In this document: positions 1 to 12,463 of the stretch, in pieces
Layout of the letters: each line of letters begins with the position of its first letter
How positions within the stretch are numbered: the first letter of the stretch is position 1
Assembly: GCF_002803095.1 (NCBI RefSeq)
Contig: NZ_PGLR01000021.1
Location: 38,458-102,457, forward strand
DNA: 64,000 nt
Direction of reading: 5' to 3'
Source of the DNA: Pseudomonas sp. ZH-FAD
GTDB taxonomy: Bacteria > Pseudomonadota > Gammaproteobacteria > Pseudomonadales > Pseudomonadaceae
Position numbers and translations under genes: made by a program
Notes under the pieces: generated by a model
The model's input: the letters and a program-made list of their open reading frames with translations, nothing else
What the model was told of the DNA's origin: nothing
Database searches by the model: none

Positions 1-2464
<2,464 letters not shown>

Positions 2465-2465
<1 letters not shown>

Positions 2466-3274
2466 TGCCTGACGAAATCGAGCTGCGCCTGCTGATCGAG
2501 GCGATCTACCTGCGCTACAGCTACGACTTTCGTGACTACTCGAAAGCCTCGCTCAAGCGCCGCGTGCGTCAGGCGCAGACTCAGCTGGATTGCCCGACCA
2601 TCTCGGCGTTGCAGGCGCGTATCCTGCACGAGCCGCAGGCGTTCATGCAGCTGCTGCAGTACCTCACCATCCCGGTCAGCGAGATGTTCCGCGACCCCGA
2701 ATACTTCCTCGCCCTGCGCGAGCAGGTGGTGCCGCTGCTGCACACCTATCCCTCGCTGAAGGTCTGGGTGGCTGGCTGCAGCACGGGCGAAGAGGTGTAT
2801 TCCCTGGCTATTCTGCTGCACGAGGAAGGCCTGCTGGAACGCACCATGATCTACGCCACCGACATCAATCCGCACTCGCTGGAGAAGGCCGAGCAGGGCA
2901 TCTTCGCCCTCGACAACCTGCGCACTTACACCCAGAACTACCAGCTGTCCGGCGGCAAGCGGGCGTTCTCCGACTACTACTCGGCGGCCTACGATCGGGT
3001 GCTGTTCGACAAGTCGTTGCGCGCCAACGTGACTTTCGCCGATCACAGCCTGGCCACCGACAGCGTGTTCGCCGAAACCCATCTGGTGTCGTGCCGCAAC
3101 GTGCTGATCTATTTCAACCGCGACCTGCAGGACCGTGCACTGGGCCTGTTCCACGACTCCCTTTGCCACCGCGGTTTTCTCGGTCTGGGCAGCAAGGAAA
3201 GTCTGGATTTCTCTGCCTATGCCCGGCAGTTCGAAGCGGTGTCGCGGCCCGAGCGGATTTTCCGCAAGCGATGA
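2465..3274 (+). CDS. cheR: CheR-type protein-glutamate methyltransferase
   Basis: 269 residues. A short N-terminal helical CheR domain is followed by a SAM-dependent methyltransferase fold with the SAM-binding VWVAGCSTGEEVYSLAI near residue 100 and the CheR-typical SCRNVLIYF near residue 205. It would methylate glutamates of a partner protein using S-adenosylmethionine. The start at 2465 overlaps the upstream kinase stop; an ATG 27 bases earlier in frame would run inside the kinase and is less likely. No chemoreceptor, CheA or CheW lies nearby, so this CheR more likely serves a kinase-linked pathway than flagellar chemotaxis. Confidence 0.93.
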
Positions 3275-3882
3275 GCAGCCAACGGATCAACCTCCGCGGC
3301 CAGGTGCGGGCGCCGCTGCAGGCCCTGCTGATTGGCGCCTCGGCCGGTGGTGTCGAGGCGCTGTTGAGCCTGCTCGAAGACCTGCCGCCGGACTACCGGT
3401 TGCCGGTGGTCTGCCTGCTGCATCAGCCCGATCGCAGCGACAGTCTGCTGGCCGATCTGCTGCAGCGCCGCCTGAAGCTGCCTGCCAAGGAAGCCGAGGA
3501 CAAGGAGTACCTCAGTGGCGGCGTGGTCTACGTGGCGCCCGCGGGTTACCACCTGTCCATCGAAACCGATCGTAGCTTCTCCCTCAGTCGTGAGGAGCCG
3601 CGGCATTTCTCCCGGCCATCGATCGATATTCTTTTCGAGTCCGCTGCCGACGCCTATGGCGAGCAGCTGGCTGCCGCGCTGCTCACCGGCGCCAACGAGG
3701 ATGGTGCGGCTGGTCTGCTGGCGATCAAACAGGCTGGCGGCCTGACGCTGGTGCAGGAGCCGGCCGACGCGCAGGTGCCCACCATGCCGAATGCCGCGCT
3801 GGCCCTGCTGAAACCGGATTTTCTCCTGTCTATCAATGCCATGCGCCTGCTGCTGGCTGAACTGGATGCCCTGCCATGCTGA
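3271..3882 (+). CDS. cheB: CheB-type methylesterase domain protein without receiver
   Basis: 203 residues, only the catalytic CheB domain, without the N-terminal receiver of chemotaxis CheB. The catalytic triad is visible: Ser in LIGASAGGVEAL, His in VVCLLHQPDRSD and Asp in LLTGANEDGAAGL. It should hydrolyse glutamyl methyl esters or deamidate glutamine. The start overlaps the cheR stop (ATGA) and the 3' end overlaps the next kinase gene, so all four genes are probably co-translated. Without a receiver, its activity would have to be controlled by a partner, plausibly one of the two flanking kinase/receiver proteins (inference). Confidence 0.92.
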   Translation: MSSQRINLRGQVRAPLQALLIGASAGGVEALLSLLEDLPPDYRLPVVCLLHQPDRSDSLLADLLQRRLKLPAKEAEDKEYLSGGVVYVAPAGYHLSIETDRSFSLSREEPRHFSRPSIDILFESAADAYGEQLAAALLTGANEDGAAGLLAIKQAGGLTLVQEPADAQVPTMPNAALALLKPDFLLSINAMRLLLAELDALPC

Positions 3883-5063
3883 GGAAGATTGAAGCCAAGG
3901 TATTGATCGTCGACGACCTGCCGGAAAACCTGCTGGCGTTGCGTTCGTTGATCCAGAGCGAGGACCGCACCGTGTTCCAGGCCAGCAGCGCCGACGAGGC
4001 GCTGTCGCTGCTGCTCGAGCACGAGTTCGCCCTGGCCATTCTCGACGTCAAGATGCCGGGCATGAACGGCTTCGAACTGGCCGAGCTGATGCGCGGCACG
4101 GAGAAGACCAAGCATATCCCGATCATCTTCGTCAGCGCGGTCGGCCGCGACATGGACTACGCCTTCCGCGGCTACGAGAGCGGTGCGGTGGACTTCCTGC
4201 ACAAGCCGCTGTCGCCCTTCGAGGTGCGCAGCAAGGTGGCGATGTTCGTCGAGCTGTACCGCCATCGCAAGGCGTTGAGCATGCAACTGGAGGTGGTCGA
4301 GGCGGCGCGTCGTGAGCAGGAGGCACTGCTCGCCGAGCTGCGCGAGACTCAGGGCGAGTTGCAGAAAGCGGTGCAGATGCGCGACGTGTTCATGTCCATC
4401 GCCTCGCACGAGCTGCGCACGCCACTCAACGGTCTGATCCTCGACGTGCAACTGCGCCGGTTGCGCCTGGAGCAGGGGCGCATGGACGCCTTCACCCCGG
4501 AAAAGCTGCAGGAGATGGTCAGCCGCGACGAGCGGCAGATCCGTAGCCTGAGCCGCCTGATCGACGACATGCTGGATGTTTCGCGCATTCGCACCGGCAA
4601 GCTTTCCGTGCGTCCAGAACCCGGCGACCTCGGCGTGCTGGCTGGTAACGTGGTGGAGAGCCTGGCCGCGCAGTTCACCAATACCGGCAGCCATATCGAG
4701 TTGCACGTCGAGGGTCCGGCGCCGGTGATGATGGACGAGTTCCGCATCGAGCAGGTGTTGGCCAACCTGCTGACCAATGCCCTGCGCTACGGTGATGGTA
4801 AACCCGTGTCGGTGCGTGTGCGGGTGGTAGACGATATGGCCCGCGCCGAGGTGCGTGACCAGGGCCTGGGCATCTCCGAGGCCGATCAGCGGCGGGTATT
4901 CGAGCAGTTCGAGCGCGTCTCCGGAACCAGCGTCGCGCAGGGGCTTGGGCTCGGCTTGTTCATCAGCGAGCAGATCGTCCAGGCCCATGGCGGTCGCATC
5001 GAGCTCAGCAGCCGTCTCGGCGAAGGTTCCTGTTTCAGCATCCTGCTGCCATTACGCAGCTGA
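3876..5063 (+). CDS. Response regulator-histidine kinase hybrid (REC-HisKA-HATPase)
   Basis: 395 residues in an inverted order: an N-terminal receiver with phospho-Asp in AILDVKMPGMNGF (~residue 52), a coiled linker (~125-165), a HisKA box with ASHELRTPLNGL (~172) and an HATPase domain with NLLTNALRYGDG and GLGLGLFISEQIV. No membrane segment or signal peptide, so it is cytoplasmic and probably reads phosphorylation from the upstream hybrid kinase. It is the last gene of the kinase-cheR-cheB-kinase operon and overlaps the cheB end. A cognate DNA-binding regulator is not in the window. Confidence 0.92.
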   Translation: MLRKIEAKVLIVDDLPENLLALRSLIQSEDRTVFQASSADEALSLLLEHEFALAILDVKMPGMNGFELAELMRGTEKTKHIPIIFVSAVGRDMDYAFRGYESGAVDFLHKPLSPFEVRSKVAMFVELYRHRKALSMQLEVVEAARREQEALLAELRETQGELQKAVQMRDVFMSIASHELRTPLNGLILDVQLRRLRLEQGRMDAFTPEKLQEMVSRDERQIRSLSRLIDDMLDVSRIRTGKLSVRPEPGDLGVLAGNVVESLAAQFTNTGSHIELHVEGPAPVMMDEFRIEQVLANLLTNALRYGDGKPVSVRVRVVDDMARAEVRDQGLGISEADQRRVFEQFERVSGTSVAQGLGLGLFISEQIVQAHGGRIELSSRLGEGSCFSILLPLRS

Positions 5064-5065
5064 TC

Positions 5066-5102
5066 GTGCAAATTGCACGTGTCGTAATTCATGCATCTTG
5101 CA
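5066..5102 (+). promoter_or_regulatory. Paired TGCA-N3-TGCA boxes, candidate enhancer site
   Basis: Two copies, TGCAAATTGCA at 5067-5077 (inside the perfect palindrome CGTGCAAATTGCACG) and TGCATCTTGCA at 5092-5102. They lie about 105 and 80 bases upstream of the GG of the sigma-54-type promoter at 5176. The same pair recurs at 9062-9103. The position fits an enhancer-binding activator; the protein is unknown. Confidence 0.5.
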
Positions 5103-5175
5103 AAGTGCATGGAAGAAGGTGTCGATTTTAATTTTAAGCTATTGATTTATAAGGATATTTTAGAGTAATTGATGT

Positions 5176-5191
5176 TGGCATGAGCGCTGCA
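5176..5191 (+). promoter_or_regulatory. Sigma-54-type promoter upstream of the small secreted protein
   Basis: TGGCATGAGCGCTGCA, with GG (5177-5178) and GC (5189-5190) exactly 10 bases apart, against the consensus TGGCACGN4TTGCW. It lies about 50 bases before the ATG at 5240. Confidence 0.55.
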
Positions 5192-5239
5192 GAACCAGTC
5201 ATGTAAGCCCCCCGACTGACCTGCTGATGGAGAAGCGTC

Positions 5240-5551
5240 ATGAACATCGTCCGAGTGAGCCTGTTTTGCGTAGCTGCACTGCTGGTCAACGGGGCTTACG
5301 CCAAAGATTTCAGTGGTTCGGCCGGAGCCGTTGCGAAAACGGCCGAGTTCACCCTTTCCAACTCGCCGGTGTGGCAATCGCGTGCCGCTGTACAGCAGGA
5401 AGGCTCCGCCGAACTGCGTACTCAGCCCACCCGCGCTGTCGGTGCCATCGGTGACGATGCGCAGTGGCTGCGCATTTCCAACGAGGGCGACACCGATACC
5501 GCAAACCGTGAGCCACGCCCTGCCAACAGCACCCCGCGCTGGGTGTTCTGA
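5240..5551 (+). CDS. Small exported protein of unknown function
   Basis: 103 residues. The first ~21 (MNIVRVSLFCVAALLVNGAY plus Ala) form a signal peptide with probable cleavage after AYA; the mature ~80 residues are polar, without cysteine or an obvious fold. I do not recognise the family. Composition and a spaced GGAGAAGCGTC before the ATG support translation. A sigma-54-type promoter and TGCA-N3-TGCA boxes precede it, as for the BON-domain gene at 9223, so the two may be co-regulated in a stress response. The next small membrane protein gene follows after 18 bases. Confidence 0.7.
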   Translation: MNIVRVSLFCVAALLVNGAYAKDFSGSAGAVAKTAEFTLSNSPVWQSRAAVQQEGSAELRTQPTRAVGAIGDDAQWLRISNEGDTDTANREPRPANSTPRWVF

Positions 5552-5569
5552 CCGACAAGGAGTCCTGCC

Positions 5570-5755
5570 ATGTCCAGAAGTGCCGTCCTGTTGTTGATCA
5601 TGACCCTGTCGAGCCTGGCCGTGTTGTGGCTGAGCCCCGCTCTGGACGAGGGTATCGCCCTGCTGCTCAAGGGTGGCAGCGTCGTCCTTGGTGCGGGCTT
5701 TCTGGTCGCGCTGATGGCCGGGCGTCGGATCAAGTTCGATCCGGTGCTGCGCTGA
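5570..5755 (+). CDS. Small two-helix membrane protein, unknown function
   Basis: 61 residues with two hydrophobic helices (about 4-22 and 32-50) and a basic C-terminus (GRRIKFDPVLR). An AAGGAG stands seven bases before the ATG. Probably co-transcribed with the exported protein just upstream; a hairpin terminator follows 30 bases after the stop. No family assigned. The membrane location is predicted from hydrophobicity only. Confidence 0.65.
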   Translation: MSRSAVLLLIMTLSSLAVLWLSPALDEGIALLLKGGSVVLGAGFLVALMAGRRIKFDPVLR

Positions 5756-5784
5756 AGCTGATCCCGCGCCAAGGAAACAAGAAA

Positions 5785-5811
5785 ACGCCACGAAGACCGT
5801 GGCGTTTTTTT
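5785..5811. terminator. Intrinsic terminator, probably bidirectional
   Basis: Stem ACGCCACG / CGTGGCGT with a five-base loop, T-run on the plus side and A-run on the other side. It separates the small-protein operon from the convergent kinB. Confidence 0.85.
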
Positions 5812-5849
5812 ATTGCGCGTGAATAGGCCAGTACCCCCAGTCGTCTACC

Positions 5850-7646
5850 TCAGACCGGCAAGCTGAAATAGAAGTTGGCGCCTTCGCCCGGGCGCGAATG
5901 AACCCTCAGCTGGCCGCCGTGCAACTGCACGATCTCCCTTGCCAGCGCCAGGCCGAGGCCGACGCCACCCTTGCGCCTGCCGACCTGAACGAAGGGTTCG
6001 AAGATCCGCGCCTGTTGTTCGAAGGGGATCCCTTCGCCTTCGTCCTGCACGCTGACGATCACCTGTTCGCCCTGGCGGCGCGCCTGTAGACGTATCGTGT
6101 CACCCGGGTTGCTGTAGCGCAGGGCGTTGTCGGTCAGGTTATCGAGTAGTCGCTGCAACTGCGCGGCATCGAGCTCAAGCTGCGGCAGGGGCTCGTGGAC
6201 CTCGCAGAGCACCGTCACCTCGCGTTCCGCGGCTCTCTCGGTAAAACGTTGAGACAGCTGTTGGATCATTTCGCCTAGGTCGCAGGGGCGGCGCTGCAGG
6301 GTTTGCACGCCATTCTGGTAGCGCGAGAAGTTGAGCAGGTCGTCGATCAACTGCACCAGGCGGTGCATCTCCTCGTCGACGGTGCGTATCAGTTCCCGCT
6401 CGCGTCCGCCTGGCGGCAGTGAGAGACGTTCGCGTAGCAGGCTGAAAGCCATATGAATACCGGTGATCGGTGTGCGCAGTTCGTGGGAGGCGCGCAGGAT
6501 GAACTCGCTGCGCACCCGGTCGAAGGCACGTTGCTTGGTGACGTCACGCAGCACCATCACCGCCCCCGCGCTACCGCCCTCGCGCACCTGTACCGGGGTC
6601 AGAGCCCAGGCCAGTAGTCGGGTCTCGCCGTCGCGTTCGATCTGCAGGTCGGCCGGCGGCTCCTGCAGCAGTTCGCCTGCCAGCACCCGGCGCAGTGCTT
6701 CGTCCACCGCATGCTCGGGCAACAGCGGGCCGATGGGCTGGCCCACGATTTCGGCCGACCAGGACAGCTGGCGCAGCGCCACCGGATTGGCGTGTTCGAT
6801 GCTGCCCTGGGTGTCGAGAATGACCAGGCCATCATCGATGCTGTCGAGCACTGCCTTCAGACGGCCCTCGCTGCTGAGCAACTGGTTGAGGTTGCTCGAA
6901 TGGTATTCGCGCAGCGCCTCGGTCATCAGGCCGAAGCGGCGGCTCAGCACGGCCAGTTCGAGCACCGGCGATACCGGCAGCACCACGTCGTACTTGCCCT
7001 GGCCGATCTGGTCGGCGGCTCGTGCCAGCATGTCGATCGGGGCGCCGAAGCGGCGGGCGATGCCGTGGGCAGTGAGTACACCGATCGCCAGTACCGCGAG
7101 GCCGATGAGCACCAGCAGCCCGGCGATCAGTTGAGAGCGCTCGGCTGCTTTGCTCTCGGCCGAGATGACCCAGTCGACGACCTGGTCCTGCTGTTCCAGC
7201 AGATGGTTGCGCAGACGCTGGAAGGCCTCGGTGAAGGGTTTGTGAGCACCCAGGTTATGGGGTGTCTGGCCGTCCGCCATCGCGCTACTGGCAGCCTGTT
7301 CCATCTCGTCGTAAAGCGCTGCCGCTTGCTCCAGTCCGCTGGCGTAGTCTTTGCCGAGGTTGGCCCTCAGGCCTTCGTCGAAGGTGGCACGGAACGACTG
7401 GCGGATGGCTTCGAGGCGCTGTGCATCGGGCTGCTGATCGATCAGCACGATCAGTTCGTCGCCCAGGTGCTGGCGCAGCTTCTGGCCGATCTGTACGGCG
7501 TCGAAGCCGCGCTGGATCAGGTCGCTCTGGCTGCGCGCCATCTGTGTGACGCTGAACAGGCCGAGCAGCAGGCCCAGCAGTGCAACGGTGATCAGCGCGG
7601 AGATGCTAAGGAACAGTCGCGTGCGAAGCTTCATCGACAGCTTCAT
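5850..7646 (-). CDS. kinB: KinB-type membrane sensor histidine kinase
   Basis: 598 residues from the ATG at 7646, chosen because a hydrophobic helix starts ten residues later and the gene then begins 13 bases after algB. Layout: TM1 (~11-32), periplasmic four-helix sensor region (~33-170), TM2 (~173-197), HAMP, a PAS domain (~265-360), HisKA with RASHELRTPITG (His ~393) and HATPase with NLTDNALRYSNPGD and GVGLGLALAREIV. Size and architecture match KinB of P. aeruginosa, the kinase/phosphatase partner of AlgB controlling alginate and virulence genes. It follows algB in the same operon, as in that species. Confidence 0.93.
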   Translation of the reverse strand: MKLSMKLRTRLFLSISALITVALLGLLLGLFSVTQMARSQSDLIQRGFDAVQIGQKLRQHLGDELIVLIDQQPDAQRLEAIRQSFRATFDEGLRANLGKDYASGLEQAAALYDEMEQAASSAMADGQTPHNLGAHKPFTEAFQRLRNHLLEQQDQVVDWVISAESKAAERSQLIAGLLVLIGLAVLAIGVLTAHGIARRFGAPIDMLARAADQIGQGKYDVVLPVSPVLELAVLSRRFGLMTEALREYHSSNLNQLLSSEGRLKAVLDSIDDGLVILDTQGSIEHANPVALRQLSWSAEIVGQPIGPLLPEHAVDEALRRVLAGELLQEPPADLQIERDGETRLLAWALTPVQVREGGSAGAVMVLRDVTKQRAFDRVRSEFILRASHELRTPITGIHMAFSLLRERLSLPPGGRERELIRTVDEEMHRLVQLIDDLLNFSRYQNGVQTLQRRPCDLGEMIQQLSQRFTERAAEREVTVLCEVHEPLPQLELDAAQLQRLLDNLTDNALRYSNPGDTIRLQARRQGEQVIVSVQDEGEGIPFEQQARIFEPFVQVGRRKGGVGLGLALAREIVQLHGGQLRVHSRPGEGANFYFSLPV

Positions 7647-7659
7647 GGAAATCCCGTGG

Positions 7660-9012
<1,353 letters not shown>

Positions 9013-9061
9013 GTATGTGCTCCATCTGACGGGTCAATGCAGCTTAGTCAGGTAAAAACCA

Positions 9062-9103
9062 TGCAAGTTGCACGGCTCGACTGTGCCGATACTGCACCCT
9101 GCA
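9062..9103 (+). promoter_or_regulatory. Second pair of TGCA-N3-TGCA boxes
   Basis: TGCAAGTTGCA at 9062-9072 and TGCACCCTGCA at 9093-9103, centred about 104 and 73 bases before the GG of the sigma-54 promoter at 9170. Arrangement and spacing mirror the boxes at 5067-5102. They could serve the BON gene, the divergent algB, or both. Confidence 0.5.
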
Positions 9104-9168
9104 TGCAGGCAGGGTGCCTTTATTGTTGATAAGAGTTTGTTTTAAAAGGAAATTCTATTTTCTGCTGG

Positions 9169-9185
9169 CTGGCACGGGGCTTGCG
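9169..9185 (+). promoter_or_regulatory. Sigma-54 promoter of the BON-domain gene
   Basis: CTGGCACGGGGCTTGCG matches the -24/-12 consensus TGGCACGN4TTGC at every conserved position, GG at 9171-9172 and GC at 9183-9184. The start codon at 9223 lies about 38 bases on. Confidence 0.75.
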
Positions 9186-9222
9186 ATATTGCCTGTATCG
9201 TCTCACGAACAGGAGTGAACTC

Positions 9223-10053
9223 ATGCCCCCGTTCAAGCCTTTGTTACTGGCCGCCAGCACCGCGCTGATGATCGGCCTGACGCCTGTGGCCAGCCACGCT
9301 GCCGAAGGTCAGTTATCTGCACAGCTGGATGCGGCCCGCCAGGAAGGTTCGATCTGGACAGCCTTCGCCCTCAACCGGCATCTCAACCCTTTCAAGCTCG
9401 ATATCGACGTTGAGGATGGCGCGGCCACCCTCAACGGCAAGGTCGAGAACGATGTTCAGAAAGAGCTGGCCGAGCAGGTGGCGCTGAGCATAGATGGCAT
9501 CGATTCGGTGGACAATCGCATCGAGGTCAGCGGTGACGCGGTCGAGGGCGATGCGCCGAGCATGGTGCAGCGTCTGGAGGACGCCAGCCTCGCCGCCACG
9601 GTGAAATCCAAGTTGCTGTGGAACAGCAACACCCGCGGCCTGGACATCCAGGTCAAGAGCGAAACCGGCAACATCACCCTCAGTGGCCATGCGCAGACGC
9701 CGGCGGCCAAGGAGTTGGCAGGCCAGCTGGCAGCCAATACCGATGGCGTGCGCGAAGTGTTCAACCACCTCAGCATCAGCACTGCCGATAGCAGTAGCAG
9801 CGAAGTGCAAACCACACTCGACGAAGCGCGCGAGAACATCAGTGACAGCTGGATCACCAGCAAGGTCAAGGCCAGCTTCCTCTACAGCCGCAACCTGGAT
9901 GCCATGAACATTGCGGTGAACACCGACGACGGCCTGGTCAGCCTGCGCGGCAGCGTGCTGAGCAGTGCTGAGAAGCGCCTGGCGGTCGAGATCGCCCGCA
10001 ACATTCGCGGTGTGCGTGGTGTCGATGCCGACGCCTTGCGCATCAGCAGCTGA
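9223..10053 (+). CDS. Periplasmic BON-domain protein
   Basis: 276 residues from the ATG at 9223, preceded by AGGAGTG. Signal peptide of ~27 residues ending ASHA. Three BON repeats follow (roughly 40-105, 115-185 and 205-276), each with the pattern of a helix, then ...V..G.V.L.G.V... strands. BON proteins such as OsmY are periplasmic and stress-induced, thought to contact membranes or chaperone proteins. The strong sigma-54 promoter just upstream predicts induced expression. The DUF2383 gene follows after 67 bases and is likely co-transcribed. Confidence 0.88.
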   Translation: MPPFKPLLLAASTALMIGLTPVASHAAEGQLSAQLDAARQEGSIWTAFALNRHLNPFKLDIDVEDGAATLNGKVENDVQKELAEQVALSIDGIDSVDNRIEVSGDAVEGDAPSMVQRLEDASLAATVKSKLLWNSNTRGLDIQVKSETGNITLSGHAQTPAAKELAGQLAANTDGVREVFNHLSISTADSSSSEVQTTLDEARENISDSWITSKVKASFLYSRNLDAMNIAVNTDDGLVSLRGSVLSSAEKRLAVEIARNIRGVRGVDADALRISS

Positions 10054-10120
10054 AACTCAAGCAATCCCGGCCACTGGAATGGCCATCAACCCGCAAGTCC
10101 CATCGCCAAGGAGTGAATCC

Positions 10121-10555
10121 ATGAGCAGCAAGACCGCACAACTCAATGAACTGATCGAAATTACCCGTGACGGCAAGCGCTTCTATGAGCATGCCCACGA
10201 AGAGGTCAAGGACATCCGCCTGCAGGCGCTGTTCCGCGACATGGTGCGCGCCAAGACCGAAGTGATCGACGCCCTGAGCGTCAAGGTCGCGGCCAACCAG
10301 AGTGAGCCGGCGTCTGGCGGCACCATGCTGGGCAAACTGCGCCAGTTCTACGCCGACACCCGCGCGACCCTGGCCAAGGATGAGGACGCCACCTACGTCG
10401 CGCAGCTGGAGGAAGCGGAAGACCGCATTTTGCATGCCTTCGAAGATGCGCTGGAAAGTGCGGACAATGATGTTCGCGTGCTGCTGGCCGTGGAGATGCC
10501 CAAGGTGCGGGCTTGCCACGACCGTATGCGGGCGCTGAAGCAGAACATGCAGTAA
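10121..10555 (+). CDS. PA2169-type four-helix-bundle protein (DUF2383)
   Basis: 144 residues, all helical, starting at an ATG with AAGGAG nine bases upstream. The sequence (LNELIEITRDGKRFYEHA, with conserved Glu/His positions) resembles the ferritin-like DUF2383/PA2169 family, of unknown biochemical role, often found with stress genes in Pseudomonas. Co-location with the sigma-54-driven BON gene and a terminator right after its stop suggest a two-gene stress operon. Confidence 0.8.
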   Translation: MSSKTAQLNELIEITRDGKRFYEHAHEEVKDIRLQALFRDMVRAKTEVIDALSVKVAANQSEPASGGTMLGKLRQFYADTRATLAKDEDATYVAQLEEAEDRILHAFEDALESADNDVRVLLAVEMPKVRACHDRMRALKQNMQ

Positions 10556-10574
10556 TCACTGCGGCGCTGTTACG

Positions 10575-10607
10575 AGCCCCTGCACGCACTGCGTGTGGGG
10601 GCTTTTT
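10575..10607 (+). terminator. Intrinsic terminator after the BON/DUF2383 operon
   Basis: AGCCCC, a CACGCA/TGCGTG inner stem and GGGGCT, followed by TTTTT. It starts 20 bases after the stop codon at 10555. Confidence 0.85.
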
Positions 10608-11229
10608 ATTGGAGCTGAGTAGACCGGACTGGTAAATAAGTGTGTGCTTTCGGTGCCAGCACTATCCGTTAGCGCGTCGTCTGAACGTTTAGGTTTCGCC
10701 CCTTACGGGCGAGTCACTTGATTCGCTGCGCTCACCCTTCGGGCCAGCCTGCGGCTGTTACTTCGCTGCGCTTCGTAGCTCTTGCTTGCCCAAGAGAAAG
10801 TAACCAAAGAGAAGGGTACCCCGACATCCGAGCTAGGCGCCCCCGCCCTGCTGCGCCGGGGTTCCCTCGCTCCATCACCACTCCAGGGGCCCGACCGGAT
10901 GCGGCCCACCGACGAAGGGCCATCCCTGGCCCATCGTGGCTCTCGCGACATCCATGTCGCTCAACCCCTTACGTGGCGATTCCACTCGGCCTCCTGAAGG
11001 GGACTTGGGCGTCGTCTGTTCCATCGCAGTTGAAGAGCAAAGGCAAAAGCTAGACGCCGCCAATTTCAACTTCGCGAAGCTTAAGCAAGCTTGCGACCCG
11101 GTCCCGTCAGAAGGCCAAGCCATCGGAGCACACACTTATTTGCCAGTCCGGTATCACTCACACTTCCCCCAGACCATCCGAAGTACTTTCTCTCTCTGCC
11201 GCAACCGAAACTCGTCGACGTTCATTTAA
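10608..11229. other. Long non-coding stretch before pstS
   Basis: About 620 bases with no credible gene. Almost all is taken up by the inverted-repeat-bounded element at 10623-11152. Open frames exist on both strands but have no good ribosome sites and low-complexity composition. Confidence 0.7.
10623..11152. repeat. Non-coding element with 26-bp terminal inverted repeats
   Basis: Left end 10623-10648 (begins ACCGGACTGGTAAATAAG) and right end 11127-11152 are inverted copies of the same 26 bases with one mismatch. The ~480 bases between carry no plausible gene but include CCAAGAGAAAGTAACCAAAG-type sequence that I associate with dispersed intergenic repeats in pseudomonads. No transposase and no clear target-site duplication. 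It may be a MITE-like, non-autonomous element, or an insertion that now separates the pstS promoter from its surroundings. Confidence 0.6.
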
Positions 11230-11247
11230 CTGTCACATTCGTTTCAT
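11230..11247 (+). promoter_or_regulatory. Pho box upstream of pstS
   Basis: CTGTCACATTCGTTTCAT fits the PhoB box (two CTGTCAT-like heptamers 4 bases apart). It stands 69 bases before the pstS ATG. Predicts PhoB-dependent induction under phosphate starvation. Confidence 0.75.
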
Positions 11248-11315
11248 AGAGTGGTCACGTGGCCTGCAGATACTTGGGCCCGTTCCATCCAACACTATCC
11301 TGCTAGGAGCAAGGC

Positions 11316-12284
11316 ATGAAACTGAAGCGTTTGATGGCGGCCCTGACTTTCGCCGCCGCTGGCGTAAGCGCCGTATCTGCTGTAGCCGCCGTCGACCCGG
11401 CTCTGCCGAACTACGAAAAGACTTCCGGTGTGTCGGGCAACCTGTCCAGCGTCGGTTCCGACTCGCTGGCCAACCTGATGACCCTGTGGGCAGAAGAGTT
11501 CAAGAAGAACTACCCCAACGTCAACATCCAGATCCAGGCCGCTGGTTCCTCCACTGCGCCACCCGCGCTGACCGAAGGCACCGCCAACATGGGCCCGATG
11601 AGCCGTCCGATGAAGGACAGCGAAATCCAGGCCTTCGAAGAGAAGTACGGCTACAAGCCGACCGCCGTTCCGGTTGCCATCGACGCCCTGGCCGTGTTCG
11701 TACACAAGGACAACCCGATCAAGTCGCTGTCGATCGAGCAGGTCGATGCGATCTTCTCCAGCACCCGCCTGTGCGGTGGCGACAAGGACATCAAGACCTG
11801 GGGTGACCTCGGTCTGACCGGCGAGTGGGCTGGCAAGCCGCTGCAGCTGTTCGGTCGTAACTCGGTATCCGGCACCTACGGCTACTTCAAGGAAGAAGCC
11901 CTGTGCAAAGGCGACTTCAAGTCCAACGTCAACGAGCAGCCGGGTTCGGCTTCGGTTGTTCAGTCGATCTCCAGCACCCTGAACGCCATTGGTTACTCGG
12001 GCATCGGCTACAAGACCTCCAGCGTCCGCGCCGTGCCGCTGTCGAAGAAGGGCGGTGAAGCCTTCGAAGCTTCGGAAGAGAACGCTCTGGCTGGCAAGTT
12101 CCCGCTGGCTCGCTTCTTCTACGTCTACGTCAACAAGGCGCCGAACCAGCCGCTGAGCCCGCTGGATGCCGAGTTCATCAAGCTGGTGCTGTCCAAGCAG
12201 GGCCAGGACGTCGTGATGAAGGATGGTTACATCCCGCTGCCGTCCAAGGTCGCCGAGAAAGCGATGAAGGACCTGGGCCTGTAA
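11316..12284 (+). CDS. pstS: Phosphate ABC transporter periplasmic binding protein
   Basis: 322 residues with a ~24-residue signal peptide ending AVAAV. The mature protein has the PstS pattern of phosphate ligands: [21 protein letters not shown], and [19 protein letters not shown]. It binds orthophosphate in the periplasm for PstC/PstA/PstB. A Pho box precedes the gene and a strong hairpin follows, so pstS has its own transcript and much of it may stop before pstC. AGGAGC lies nine bases before the ATG. Confidence 0.96.
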   Translation: MKLKRLMAALTFAAAGVSAVSAVAAVDPALPNYEKTSGVSGNLSSVGSDSLANLMTLWAEEFKKNYPNVNIQIQAAGSSTAPPALTEGTANMGPMSRPMKDSEIQAFEEKYGYKPTAVPVAIDALAVFVHKDNPIKSLSIEQVDAIFSSTRLCGGDKDIKTWGDLGLTGEWAGKPLQLFGRNSVSGTYGYFKEEALCKGDFKSNVNEQPGSASVVQSISSTLNAIGYSGIGYKTSSVRAVPLSKKGGEAFEASEENALAGKFPLARFFYVYVNKAPNQPLSPLDAEFIKLVLSKQGQDVVMKDGYIPLPSKVAEKAMKDLGL

Positions 12285-12333
12285 GGCTTCCAGCCTGATG
12301 GCCTGGCTCTAGCTAGCGAGGCCATTCGACGAA

Positions 12334-12360
12334 CCCGCCACCCCATGGGTGGCGGGCTTT
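12334..12360 (+). terminator. Hairpin terminator after pstS
   Basis: CCCGCCACCC / GGGTGGCGGG, a perfect 10-bp stem with a 3-base loop followed by CTTT. Separates pstS from pstC. Confidence 0.8.
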
Positions 12361-12374
12361 GTCATGTCAGTAGA

Positions 12375-12392
12375 CTGTAATCTTTCTGTCAT
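12375..12392 (+). promoter_or_regulatory. Pho box upstream of pstC
   Basis: CTGTAATCTTTCTGTCAT, nearly perfect against the PhoB consensus, located 72 bases before the likely pstC start. Gives pstCAB-phoU a PhoB promoter separate from that of pstS. Confidence 0.82.
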
Positions 12393-12463
12393 ACAAGCCC
12401 GCTAAATTGACAAGCCTGGGCAGCCGTATGCGCTGCAATCAAGCCCGCGCAGAGACTTCTCGC

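Noticed and set aside
10936..11229. Possible 97-residue gene in the inverted-repeat element
   Set aside because: It crosses the right terminal repeat, has low-complexity composition and no ribosome site.
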